Below, one piece after another: positions 6,494-14,222 of a stretch of DNA of 64,000 nucleotides. The DNA comes from Galbitalea sp036271875 (GTDB lineage: Bacteria > Actinomycetota > Actinomycetes > Actinomycetales > Microbacteriaceae). How positions within the stretch are numbered: the stretch's first letter is position 1; each line of letters begins with the position of its first letter. The stretch lies in NCBI GenBank assembly GCA_036271875.1, contig DATAZU010000035.1, positions 1 through 64,000 of the forward strand, in the 5' to 3' direction. The translations under genes and the position numbers were made by a program. The notes under the pieces were generated by a model, which saw only the letters and a list, made by a program, of their open reading frames with translations, ran no database searches and was not told the origin of the DNA.

Positions 6494-7062
6494 TCATTCA
6501 ACCAACTGTCGGGATACTCAGGCAGCTGGGTCAGATAGTCGAAGAGCGGCTCAAGCGGGAAGAAATCGATCGGCGCTTCCTGGAGCTCATGACCTGTTGC
6601 GTGTTGCCAAAATGCGACAAGCGTCGAGAAGCCGCGCTTTCGAAGCGACTCGATTGTCGGTAGATAGTCGCGGTCTCCTGATACCAGCACGAGTAGGTCG
6701 CCAGGCTTCATATAAAGGAACGAGTCCTCCATGATCTGGGTGGAAATCGCGACATCAACTTGCTTCTCCTTGTTGGCGAAGTTTCGGTCAAACGTGAACA
6801 CCTCAAAGCCCTCGTTTCGGGCTAGCTCCCAAAGCGAGTCATTCTTGGGAGGCCGTGATCCGAACAGACTCGAGCGGCCAATCGTTTGTCCCGCCGGGCA
6901 TATCGCTCGGTAGAGCTTGCCAAAGTCATAGGTCCACGTCTGGTCTGTGATGTGACGGTCCATCGCATCCTGCAGCGAGGTCGCCATGCCCTTCCTGACT
7001 GCACTAATTCGCATGCCCTCAATCCAGAGGTTGGAATTGTCGACGTATACGTAAAGGGTCAC
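6448..7062 (-). CDS. NYN-domain (PIN-like) ribonuclease
   Basis: A 204-residue protein of the NYN/LabA-like superfamily, Mg2+-dependent RNases of PIN-like fold. The acidic active-site set is visible: D8 in YVDNSN, D103 in KQVDVAIST, D130 and D132 in VSGDRDYLP. After the nuclease core (about 1-150) a short tail (FFPLEPLFDYLTQL) follows. The GTG start lies 13 nt after the preceding immunity gene, so it is probably cotranscribed with the RHS toxin. Its 3' end overlaps a headless toxin tip. Part of it is duplicated at 4559-4807. It may be an effector, immunity or RNA-processing partner; context does not decide. Confidence 0.85.
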   Translation of the reverse strand: MTLYVYVDNSNLWIEGMRISAVRKGMATSLQDAMDRHITDQTWTYDFGKLYRAICPAGQTIGRSSLFGSRPPKNDSLWELARNEGFEVFTFDRNFANKEKQVDVAISTQIMEDSFLYMKPGDLLVLVSGDRDYLPTIESLRKRGFSTLVAFWQHATGHELQEAPIDFFPLEPLFDYLTQLPEYPDSWLNEPSVGTAAQRPIRPG

Positions 7063-7075
7063 AAAACCACCAAAG

Positions 7076-7681
7076 CTAATTCGATCCTTCGGGAAACGGT
7101 CCGATGTTCTTCAAAACGTCTTGGAACGCCTCGATCAGTTCCTGCCGACTTCTGTCGACTAGCCCCTTGACGCGATCGAGGCCCATGGGCGTGGCCGATC
7201 GTCGATCTATCGGAACTGCGCCGGCCGCCCTTTCGTTGCCGAGCTTTGTCGCGAGATTTCGCACCAGGCTCACCCGACTAAGAAGCTCTTCCCACACTGA
7301 AGTCGACCCATCCAGAACTCCGACTGGCAGCTCGACGAGTCGATCCCTAATCGCGTCTAGGTCGGTGTTCAACTCCTCGGGAGTTGCAGGGCGATAGACA
7401 TCCACCGCAGTGCGGCCTAGCGCGATTTCCATCTCCTGGAAGCCGACATCCGAATATGGGGTTCCAACGAGCGAAATGGTCTCATTCAGGTTGGAACCCC
7501 TCACGTCCCTGAACACGTGCACGGTGACTCGTTCGGAAACGAACCACACGCTGTTTTCCTGTCCATCGCGGAGCGTGTAGCCGCGATCGAGAAGAAATTG
7601 GAAGGTGGGCATGCAAGCGGACGAAAGATCCCATGCCTCATCGACGGCGTTCTTGCGCATGTATAGGTCTCCATTCACCAT
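7076..7681 (-). CDS. Candidate cognate immunity protein for the RHS toxin
   Basis: Two in-frame starts lie near the toxin stop. The ATG at 7681 (MVNGDLYMRKN) gives 201 residues and a 7-nt overlap with the toxin gene (ATGGTGA), strongly implying translational coupling. No signal peptide. The first half looks like a mixed alpha/beta fold (FLLDRGYTLRDG, then VWFVSERVTVHVFRD), the second is helical and charged. No Imm family was recognised. Position immediately after the toxin tip is the standard immunity position for RHS polymorphic toxins. Confidence 0.75.
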   Translation of the reverse strand: MVNGDLYMRKNAVDEAWDLSSACMPTFQFLLDRGYTLRDGQENSVWFVSERVTVHVFRDVRGSNLNETISLVGTPYSDVGFQEMEIALGRTAVDVYRPATPEELNTDLDAIRDRLVELPVGVLDGSTSVWEELLSRVSLVRNLATKLGNERAAGAVPIDRRSATPMGLDRVKGLVDRSRQELIEAFQDVLKNIGPFPEGSN

Positions 7682-10600
7682 CCGGCGGGTGGCATCCAAA
7701 GCGTAGTGCTCTTGTCATATTCCCAACCCATTTCCGTAAGCAGACCACGCTCGTCTTCAATGAATCGCCCCGACCCGACCTGCGCCAACGCACCATCAGC
7801 GCCGTGTGTGGCATCCCGAATGGGTTTGCCTCTCAGCATTGCCTTGAAAAGCACCATTTCATTGCGCGCCCAGTAAGCGTTACTGTTCGGAAGTTTCTTC
7901 GCCAGCTGAGGCAACAGTGTCCGTTCGCCCGGGCCAATTGCGTTCGGCTTCTCGAGATCTTCCATCGCGCCGATCACGATCGTGTCCGAGCGTTGTGCAT
8001 CAGCCACTTCGCCGATTCCAGTTGCCGAAAGCGCAAAGGTCCCCGCGGTAAACAACCCGGTGCCTGCCGAGCGCCCTGGATGCTTTTCCCAATCTTTTGC
8101 ATCAACGAAGCCACCCAATACTGAAAGAGTTGTCCCCCCGGGGTCCTTCTGAAATTCATCAAAGAGCACATTCAGCGCCAGCGAGTTTTTGAACTGAATA
8201 TTGTTGTAGCTCTGGATCGCAGCAGCAGGGCCCTTCAAGACCGCCTGAAATATCCAATACGGCGCTGACTGTTGAGCGATTGCGCCCACTGTTTGCCCAA
8301 GCGAGCCAAAGAAGCCTTCGGCCACGTCCACATCGAAGTTGACCTCCGATTGGAATCCAGACCAAATGCTGACTCCACTTTCCTTATCGTTCCCGCTCCC
8401 TTTTCCAGTGCCGTTTCCAGCGGCACCCGATAGGTCGCTCGTGGATCCTTTGCCTGTATTAGGGGGTTGGACTGAGTCGTTGCAGACGCTTGAAATACAG
8501 CCGCCATTCAGCCCGCTCGGATCGCCCATGTCGATCGGACTGTTGTGAGCGTATGAATATCCATTGTTTTGCTGAGGGTCGGAGGGCGACAGAACTGAAT
8601 CAACTGACAGGAATCGACCAATCGAAGCGTCATACATTCGGGCACCAAGTTGCGCCAATCCAGACAAAGCGTCGGTAGCGGCGTTTAAGAACCCATGCCC
8701 ATCGGACCACGTCGTCGGGCTGCCACCACGCGCTTGACCAAATGGATCCTGCAGACGTTCGGCAACAGACCCAGTCGACACGTTCATCTGGAGGTCGACT
8801 GTGCTCTGAGCATCTGCACCCAACCAAGTGACAGTTGATCCAGACACTCCAGCAACTGTCGACTGTTCGGCGACCGGAACGCCGTCTACCGAATAGGTAC
8901 GCACGGCTGAGGGTGTCGACGCACCCGCCGCTAAGTGCAGTTGCGTCGCGCCCAAGTAAAGCGTCGTTCCTATTGTCGAGTCGGTCTGGAGCAACAGATT
9001 CCCCGACGAGTCATACACGTTTGACTGGCTATCGCTTCCCTCAGTGACCGTAGAGATTTTGCCCTCTGCGTCATAGGAAAGCGTTTGTCCTGGACGGGCG
9101 ATCGTGTTACCACTCGCGTCGTAACTGTACGTGCTAGGTGTGGTCGTTACACCACCTGTGACGTGGGAGATTGACTGGACAGCGTGCGCGCCTGACCCTG
9201 GTGCCGGATATGAATAGGTGTCCGTCGTCGAGTCAGCACCCGGTGTTGTCCCATGCTCGGTCGTCGACACACGATTGCCGGTTGCTGGATCGACGGAGTA
9301 GCTCGTCCAGTACGGCGCGGCTCCACCGAGGTTGCCGGACGACGGCGCTCCCGCACAGTTGCTGTCTGCGGGAGTCCAAGCCTCCGTAAGGTTTCGAAGA
9401 TAGTCATAGCTGAAGCATTGGGTGTCCGCCGGGAGGGACGCAGAAGTAGTGGCAATGCTCGTTACATTCCCAGCAGGATCATACGTGTATGCGCTGTTTT
9501 GCAGCAGACTCGAAGTCGTGCCAACGAGGGTCGTGTCCTCGATATCGTTCATAGAACCCGTTGCTGGATCGTAGCCGAACGAAGTCGCCATTTCATTTGT
9601 TCCGGTTCGATCCAGCTCGGTGACTTGACCTATCGGTGAGTAGAGCACACGAGCATAATTTGCCGTACCTGTGAGGGTGCTTAAGTTGCCGAGGCCGTCA
9701 TAGGAAGACTTGAGATTTTCAGCGGCGAGTCCACCCTCAGCTGGATATGCAATTCCGCTCACCTCGCCGCCTTGCGCATAGCCATAGCGGGTCAGATACG
9801 ACGTGCCGCCAAACGCTGGAGCGCCCGTCGGTATCGAGACCGTATCCCCGGTTGGTCGATAATTTGCGTCGTACCCGAACACCGTGTCCGTGTAAGCCAA
9901 GCCTTTTGTGCCAGCCGTCGACCCGCTGTAGGCGGTTGATGAACTGAGCTTTCCCTTCTTCAGGCTGTCATAAGTCCAACTATCAAGAGGAATCCCTGAA
10001 GGACCTGTGGAGTTTTGGTATTCCCCTATCTCCCGATCCAGGTTGTCGTACGAGAACGCGAGAGTAATGTTGCGCGCGTCTGTGCTCGTGAGGAGGCGAC
10101 CTGCGTCGTCATAACTCATTTGGGTCTTTCCGGTATCCGGATCGACTGCACTCGTCTGATCACCGAGAACGTCATATGACCAACTCCAGGAGTCTCCGGC
10201 GGAATCGGTCATCGATGTCATCGAGCCCTGAGCGTCATAACCATACGCAGTGGTCTCCTGCGTCGAGGTCGGCGAGGGCGAAGCAGCGAGGTACTGAATG
10301 AGCTCAGTCGTTTGACCTCGGCTGTTCTCGAAGGTACTTGTTGGAGTTCCGCCGGTTGGCGGAGTCGTGTCCGTCTCGGCGGGGCCAGGGTATGCATACG
10401 ATGTTCGAGAACGCTCTGCGCCAAAGGTGTTGAGAATCGAGGCTGTTGTCCGACCGTCACCGTCGTACAGCGTTTCAGTCTGCGATGGGATATCGGCCAA
10501 GGACGAAGGCACGAACAATGTCGATGATGCTGCCGAGGTTGTCCAATACGGATTGTCGGCCAGGTAAACCTGGCCCTCGGAGTTGTACATCGTGTCTTGG

Positions 10601-13600
10601 ACGGTCGAACCGCTGCCCTCTGCCGGGGCCTGGGTCTGAACCTGACGACCCAGACCGTCGTACAGCGCCCAGCTGGCAACCAGCGACGTTGGCGCAGCGG
10701 TGATCGACTCGACAGAGTTTGCGGCGTTTCCGCGTTCGGAATAGACAAAGGCAGTTGACGGCTCCGTGGGGAACGCGATTACCGTGTGATCGGGCAACCA
10801 CACGCCGGTGCGCCGGCCAAGTCCGTCGTACTGCGCGGTGGTGATAGCACCGTTGGCATCGGTCGCCGAGGTCTCCACACCCCAACGTGGATCATAGACA
10901 GTCGTGGTCGTCCAATTGAATGGCGCTGTGTTGGTCGATATTGTGCTCGTCAGGGGACCACTTGCCGCCGGGGTGTACGCGGTGGTGGTTGTGCGGCCGA
11001 GCACATCGGTGACCTGGAGCGGTCGGCCCATGACATCAAATGTCGTTTGTGACGACGTGACCCAGTGAGCGGTGGCCGCGGTCGAACCGGAGTAGCTGTC
11101 AACCACTTCGGTCTTCGTTGCGCTGCCTTTGGTCGGCATCGATCCGACGGTGCCCCCGTCGTAAGTAGTGCGCACATCTGAGATGGCTGCAGCCGGATAC
11201 GTTGCGGTGGGAAGATCCGCGCACTTCACGCCGACCGTAGACATTTCGGCGGGCAACCCAATGATCCATGCCGTCGTATTTGGTGCGGCATATGTAGTGG
11301 TCTCACAGGTGCTACCCGCATCTGTGGACTCTGTATCAATCTGCGTCGGAATGCCATATGTCGGATCGAACGTCGTCGTCGTATCCGTCGACCGAATACC
11401 CGCACCCAAGGGATCTTCCGTCTTTAGAACTTCTTGGTTGCCCGTCATGTAGGCACTCGGTCCAGAAGGAGGCACCGCTGTGGCCGTTGATGCCCACGGT
11501 GTAGTAACCGTGTCTGAAATGGTGGCGGCCGTGGACGCGCTGCCGTTATAGACGACTGCCTCCCTTGTCATCCCACCGAACCACAGCGAGTCCTTGAGCG
11601 TGGAGGACCCGTCGACGTACACCGTCTTCGTGCCGCCGGAAGGTCCGGCGCGATCGCCGTCTAGCCCTTGGAAGAAGGTGTACAAAATGGATTGTTGGCT
11701 CGAGGGCGATGACGGACTGCCGGTAGTCACCCGAACTTTGTCATAGCCCGCATAAACGTTCCACGTACGCTCACTCGGCGGGGTGAATGGAGAGGTGTCA
11801 TATCGCCATGCCGGCAGCCCCGGACTGTAGTCGTAATAGGTCTCCTGGGATTCATCGTTCGGTCCGCCTGTCTCAGGGTTGGAGATGACGGAGCTGACGA
11901 CGTATTTGTGAAACAGGTCCTCCTGCTCGGGCTGCGGCGGCACAACCGACGGACTCCACCACTGAGGAAAACACCGCTCGGTGTTTGACTGCGCGTTTGC
12001 CTCAATGGTCGCTACGTCAGCAGGCGTGCACTGCTGCGGCAGATAGTTGACGCTCACAATTGCACCTAGGGACGTTTGAATCGAGCTGAGCCGGTATTTG
12101 TCGAGTGGAGCAAGTCCGTCAACGGCCCACACGCGGTTCTGCATTGCTACGCCGGTAAACACCGTCGGCGGCTCGCTCGTTGTCGAATCGGTCCCTTGAT
12201 GCGTGACTTGCGTCAACCACAGAGCCGCATTGGTGCCATCACCTGGTGCAGGGAATGAATGTCCAAGTGTCCAGGTGTCGACGGGCTTGTATGCGCTCGC
12301 AGAAGCAACCCAAGCTTGGGTGGAGACGCTGGACAGCTCCGCATCGCTCCAGAAGGTCGGCGAAAGCTTCCCGGCACAAGTTGATGCTGTGCAGTACTCA
12401 TCCCACGGCACATCGGGGTAAAGCGAAGGGGTCGTCGGCATCACAGCGGCCGATGTCATCGGCTCCGGCGTGCATCCCGAGGTGGCACTGCACCGTCCAT
12501 TCGGTGCATACGTGAAGACCACTTTGTCCGAAGCCGCGTTCGTCGCGTAAGCGTTCCCGCCGGTAATTGCCCCATTGGGAATACCGTACTGAATGCTCGA
12601 GATCGCACCGCCACGGGTATAACTGGTCGCCGTTCCTCCACGCAACGCGTACTTGTTGGTCTCGGCGTAGTAGTAGATCGCCTCTGCATTCGCGTGCGTG
12701 TCAACTACATAGTCAAGGTTCCACCGCCAGGCCTGCAGGCATTCGGATGTCGCAAACGTCGACGCATGGCAGGGCTCTCCGACATCATTGCCGAAGACCG
12801 GCACGGTCCACGTTGAGTTGGTCGTCGCCTTGCCCGTCGCCCATCCTGGGAGGTGGTTCAAGCCGAAGTAGTACTGAGTTCCGTCGGTCGTTGTCACACG
12901 CCAACACTCGTTGTCGTTGTCGTTGTTTGTACAACCACTCGTGCCGCTCAGCTCCTGGACGCGGGTACCGTCGTCATTTTGCAACCGCCAGCTCGTCGTG
13001 GTCCCGATCTCGACCAGGTTGCCGGAGTGGCTGCCCAGACTCAGAATTGCATTATTGGTAAGCCAACAAAGATCACCAGAGGAAGTGACAGGTCCCGAGG
13101 CCCCCGTATCTTTCGAGCACGAGACGTACTGGCGTTGAATGTATCCGGCACCCCCTAAGCTCCACCCGTCCCCGATGTTGGACGGTTGATTGTTGGTTGC
13201 ACCCGTTTCGCCGTCAATCGACTGAGAGTCATAGTTCAGAGACAGTTGTGCCGCGGGGCCAGCGGCGGCCGGCGGCGTGCGCATGGGCAACGACCAAGAA
13301 AGATCGCCTGTTTGTGCTGAAACGTCCCAAGTGCTCGCAGCGTCGAGTGGAGTCGCTGCGAAGGAGCCTGTGCCTGTTGTGGAAACAGGTGTGGACATCG
13401 CCTGCAGTACCAAAGTCCGATCCGAGACCTGCGGCATGACCACCAAGTCACCAGAAGTCTTGTTGACGCTCGCAGGCACGACGGTTGGGGTTACGGGAGC
13501 GGTTGAGCTTGATTTAGACGCTCCCACCGAGAAATCGGAAGCAACAGGGGGTGTCGACTGCACCCACTCAATGCGTGAGGTGAAGTCCGCTCCGTAAAGG

Positions 13601-14175
13601 CCGCTCAGCAACTTCTTCGGGATCTGTACTGCAACGGGTCCAGCCGAGTCGGCGGTTGTACTCGTCAACTCAAGGGCAAATTCCCCGACCCCGTCGGCGC
13701 GCGCCTGAGACGTTGACAGAATTCGCGCCTTCACGCTTGAGACGCTCGCTGGGACAAGGGGAAGGGGACTAACCACGGTTGGAGATTTTTTTGCGGATAA
13801 TGCTGGAGCAACTGTGATTCCAGTAGTGCCCAACTTCTGTCCGGCACCGACGATTGAACCGAATGGCGAGGACTTGAGGCCGGTCCCATCCAAGGGGACC
13901 TTGGGGCCTGACACTCGAAGGTGCGTCGTAAACGATCCAGACTGCAGCCGCGTTGGCTTGGTAGGCGTTGCTGACTTCGACGACTTGGGTTTGACCGATG
14001 AAGATAGCGAAGCAGCGTGCTTTCCTGGCACGGGCTTCAGTCGCGGCAGAGAAACGATTGGGCTAGCGGCCGCCGCAGCAATCGGGACACCACTGACCAC
14101 TGAAACGGCCGTGCCGATAGCGACCCCGAGCGCGAGGGTGCGGAACACACGAGGAGAGCGCAAGATGAAACGCAC
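7675..14175 (-). CDS. Secreted RHS/YD-repeat polymorphic toxin
   Basis: A 2166-residue protein. A Sec signal peptide covers about residues 1-37 (RVFRTLALGVAIGTAV, then AAAA). Near residue 320 a SpvB/TcdB-like segment appears (LSYDSQSIDGETGA, then DGWSLGGAGYI). Many YD repeats fill about 1000-1800 (YDGLGR, YDAQG, YDPATG and YDASGN types). The RHS core motif LGARMYDASIGRFLSVDS lies near 1842 and ends with DPSG near 1890. The remaining 275 residues are the variable part: hydrophobic pre-toxin helices, then a C-terminal tip with RGKPIRDA, ERGLLTEMGWEYD and a final WMPPAGW. That tip is not assigned to a known nuclease or ADP-ribosyltransferase family. The RHS shell should encapsulate the tip. No type VI or type VII secretion genes are visible, so Sec export is likely. 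Cotranscribed with the LamG gene (47-nt gap) and coupled to an immunity gene. Confidence 0.93.
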   Translation of the reverse strand: MRFILRSPRVFRTLALGVAIGTAVSVVSGVPIAAAAASPIVSLPRLKPVPGKHAASLSSSVKPKSSKSATPTKPTRLQSGSFTTHLRVSGPKVPLDGTGLKSSPFGSIVGAGQKLGTTGITVAPALSAKKSPTVVSPLPLVPASVSSVKARILSTSQARADGVGEFALELTSTTADSAGPVAVQIPKKLLSGLYGADFTSRIEWVQSTPPVASDFSVGASKSSSTAPVTPTVVPASVNKTSGDLVVMPQVSDRTLVLQAMSTPVSTTGTGSFAATPLDAASTWDVSAQTGDLSWSLPMRTPPAAAGPAAQLSLNYDSQSIDGETGATNNQPSNIGDGWSLGGAGYIQRQYVSCSKDTGASGPVTSSGDLCWLTNNAILSLGSHSGNLVEIGTTTSWRLQNDDGTRVQELSGTSGCTNNDNDNECWRVTTTDGTQYYFGLNHLPGWATGKATTNSTWTVPVFGNDVGEPCHASTFATSECLQAWRWNLDYVVDTHANAEAIYYYAETNKYALRGGTATSYTRGGAISSIQYGIPNGAITGGNAYATNAASDKVVFTYAPNGRCSATSGCTPEPMTSAAVMPTTPSLYPDVPWDEYCTASTCAGKLSPTFWSDAELSSVSTQAWVASASAYKPVDTWTLGHSFPAPGDGTNAALWLTQVTHQGTDSTTSEPPTVFTGVAMQNRVWAVDGLAPLDKYRLSSIQTSLGAIVSVNYLPQQCTPADVATIEANAQSNTERCFPQWWSPSVVPPQPEQEDLFHKYVVSSVISNPETGGPNDESQETYYDYSPGLPAWRYDTSPFTPPSERTWNVYAGYDKVRVTTGSPSSPSSQQSILYTFFQGLDGDRAGPSGGTKTVYVDGSSTLKDSLWFGGMTREAVVYNGSASTAATISDTVTTPWASTATAVPPSGPSAYMTGNQEVLKTEDPLGAGIRSTDTTTTFDPTYGIPTQIDTESTDAGSTCETTTYAAPNTTAWIIGLPAEMSTVGVKCADLPTATYPAAAISDVRTTYDGGTVGSMPTKGSATKTEVVDSYSGSTAATAHWVTSSQTTFDVMGRPLQVTDVLGRTTTTAYTPAASGPLTSTISTNTAPFNWTTTTVYDPRWGVETSATDANGAITTAQYDGLGRRTGVWLPDHTVIAFPTEPSTAFVYSERGNAANSVESITAAPTSLVASWALYDGLGRQVQTQAPAEGSGSTVQDTMYNSEGQVYLADNPYWTTSAASSTLFVPSSLADIPSQTETLYDGDGRTTASILNTFGAERSRTSYAYPGPAETDTTPPTGGTPTSTFENSRGQTTELIQYLAASPSPTSTQETTAYGYDAQGSMTSMTDSAGDSWSWSYDVLGDQTSAVDPDTGKTQMSYDDAGRLLTSTDARNITLAFSYDNLDREIGEYQNSTGPSGIPLDSWTYDSLKKGKLSSSTAYSGSTAGTKGLAYTDTVFGYDANYRPTGDTVSIPTGAPAFGGTSYLTRYGYAQGGEVSGIAYPAEGGLAAENLKSSYDGLGNLSTLTGTANYARVLYSPIGQVTELDRTGTNEMATSFGYDPATGSMNDIEDTTLVGTTSSLLQNSAYTYDPAGNVTSIATTSASLPADTQCFSYDYLRNLTEAWTPADSNCAGAPSSGNLGGAAPYWTSYSVDPATGNRVSTTEHGTTPGADSTTDTYSYPAPGSGAHAVQSISHVTGGVTTTPSTYSYDASGNTIARPGQTLSYDAEGKISTVTEGSDSQSNVYDSSGNLLLQTDSTIGTTLYLGATQLHLAAGASTPSAVRTYSVDGVPVAEQSTVAGVSGSTVTWLGADAQSTVDLQMNVSTGSVAERLQDPFGQARGGSPTTWSDGHGFLNAATDALSGLAQLGARMYDASIGRFLSVDSVLSPSDPQQNNGYSYAHNSPIDMGDPSGLNGGCISSVCNDSVQPPNTGKGSTSDLSGAAGNGTGKGSGNDKESGVSIWSGFQSEVNFDVDVAEGFFGSLGQTVGAIAQQSAPYWIFQAVLKGPAAAIQSYNNIQFKNSLALNVLFDEFQKDPGGTTLSVLGGFVDAKDWEKHPGRSAGTGLFTAGTFALSATGIGEVADAQRSDTIVIGAMEDLEKPNAIGPGERTLLPQLAKKLPNSNAYWARNEMVLFKAMLRGKPIRDATHGADGALAQVGSGRFIEDERGLLTEMGWEYDKSTTLWMPPAGW

Positions 14176-14222
14176 TGTTAACCTTTCAAGGCTCAGTCGA
14201 TGCGAATTCGGTGGTTGTTGGT

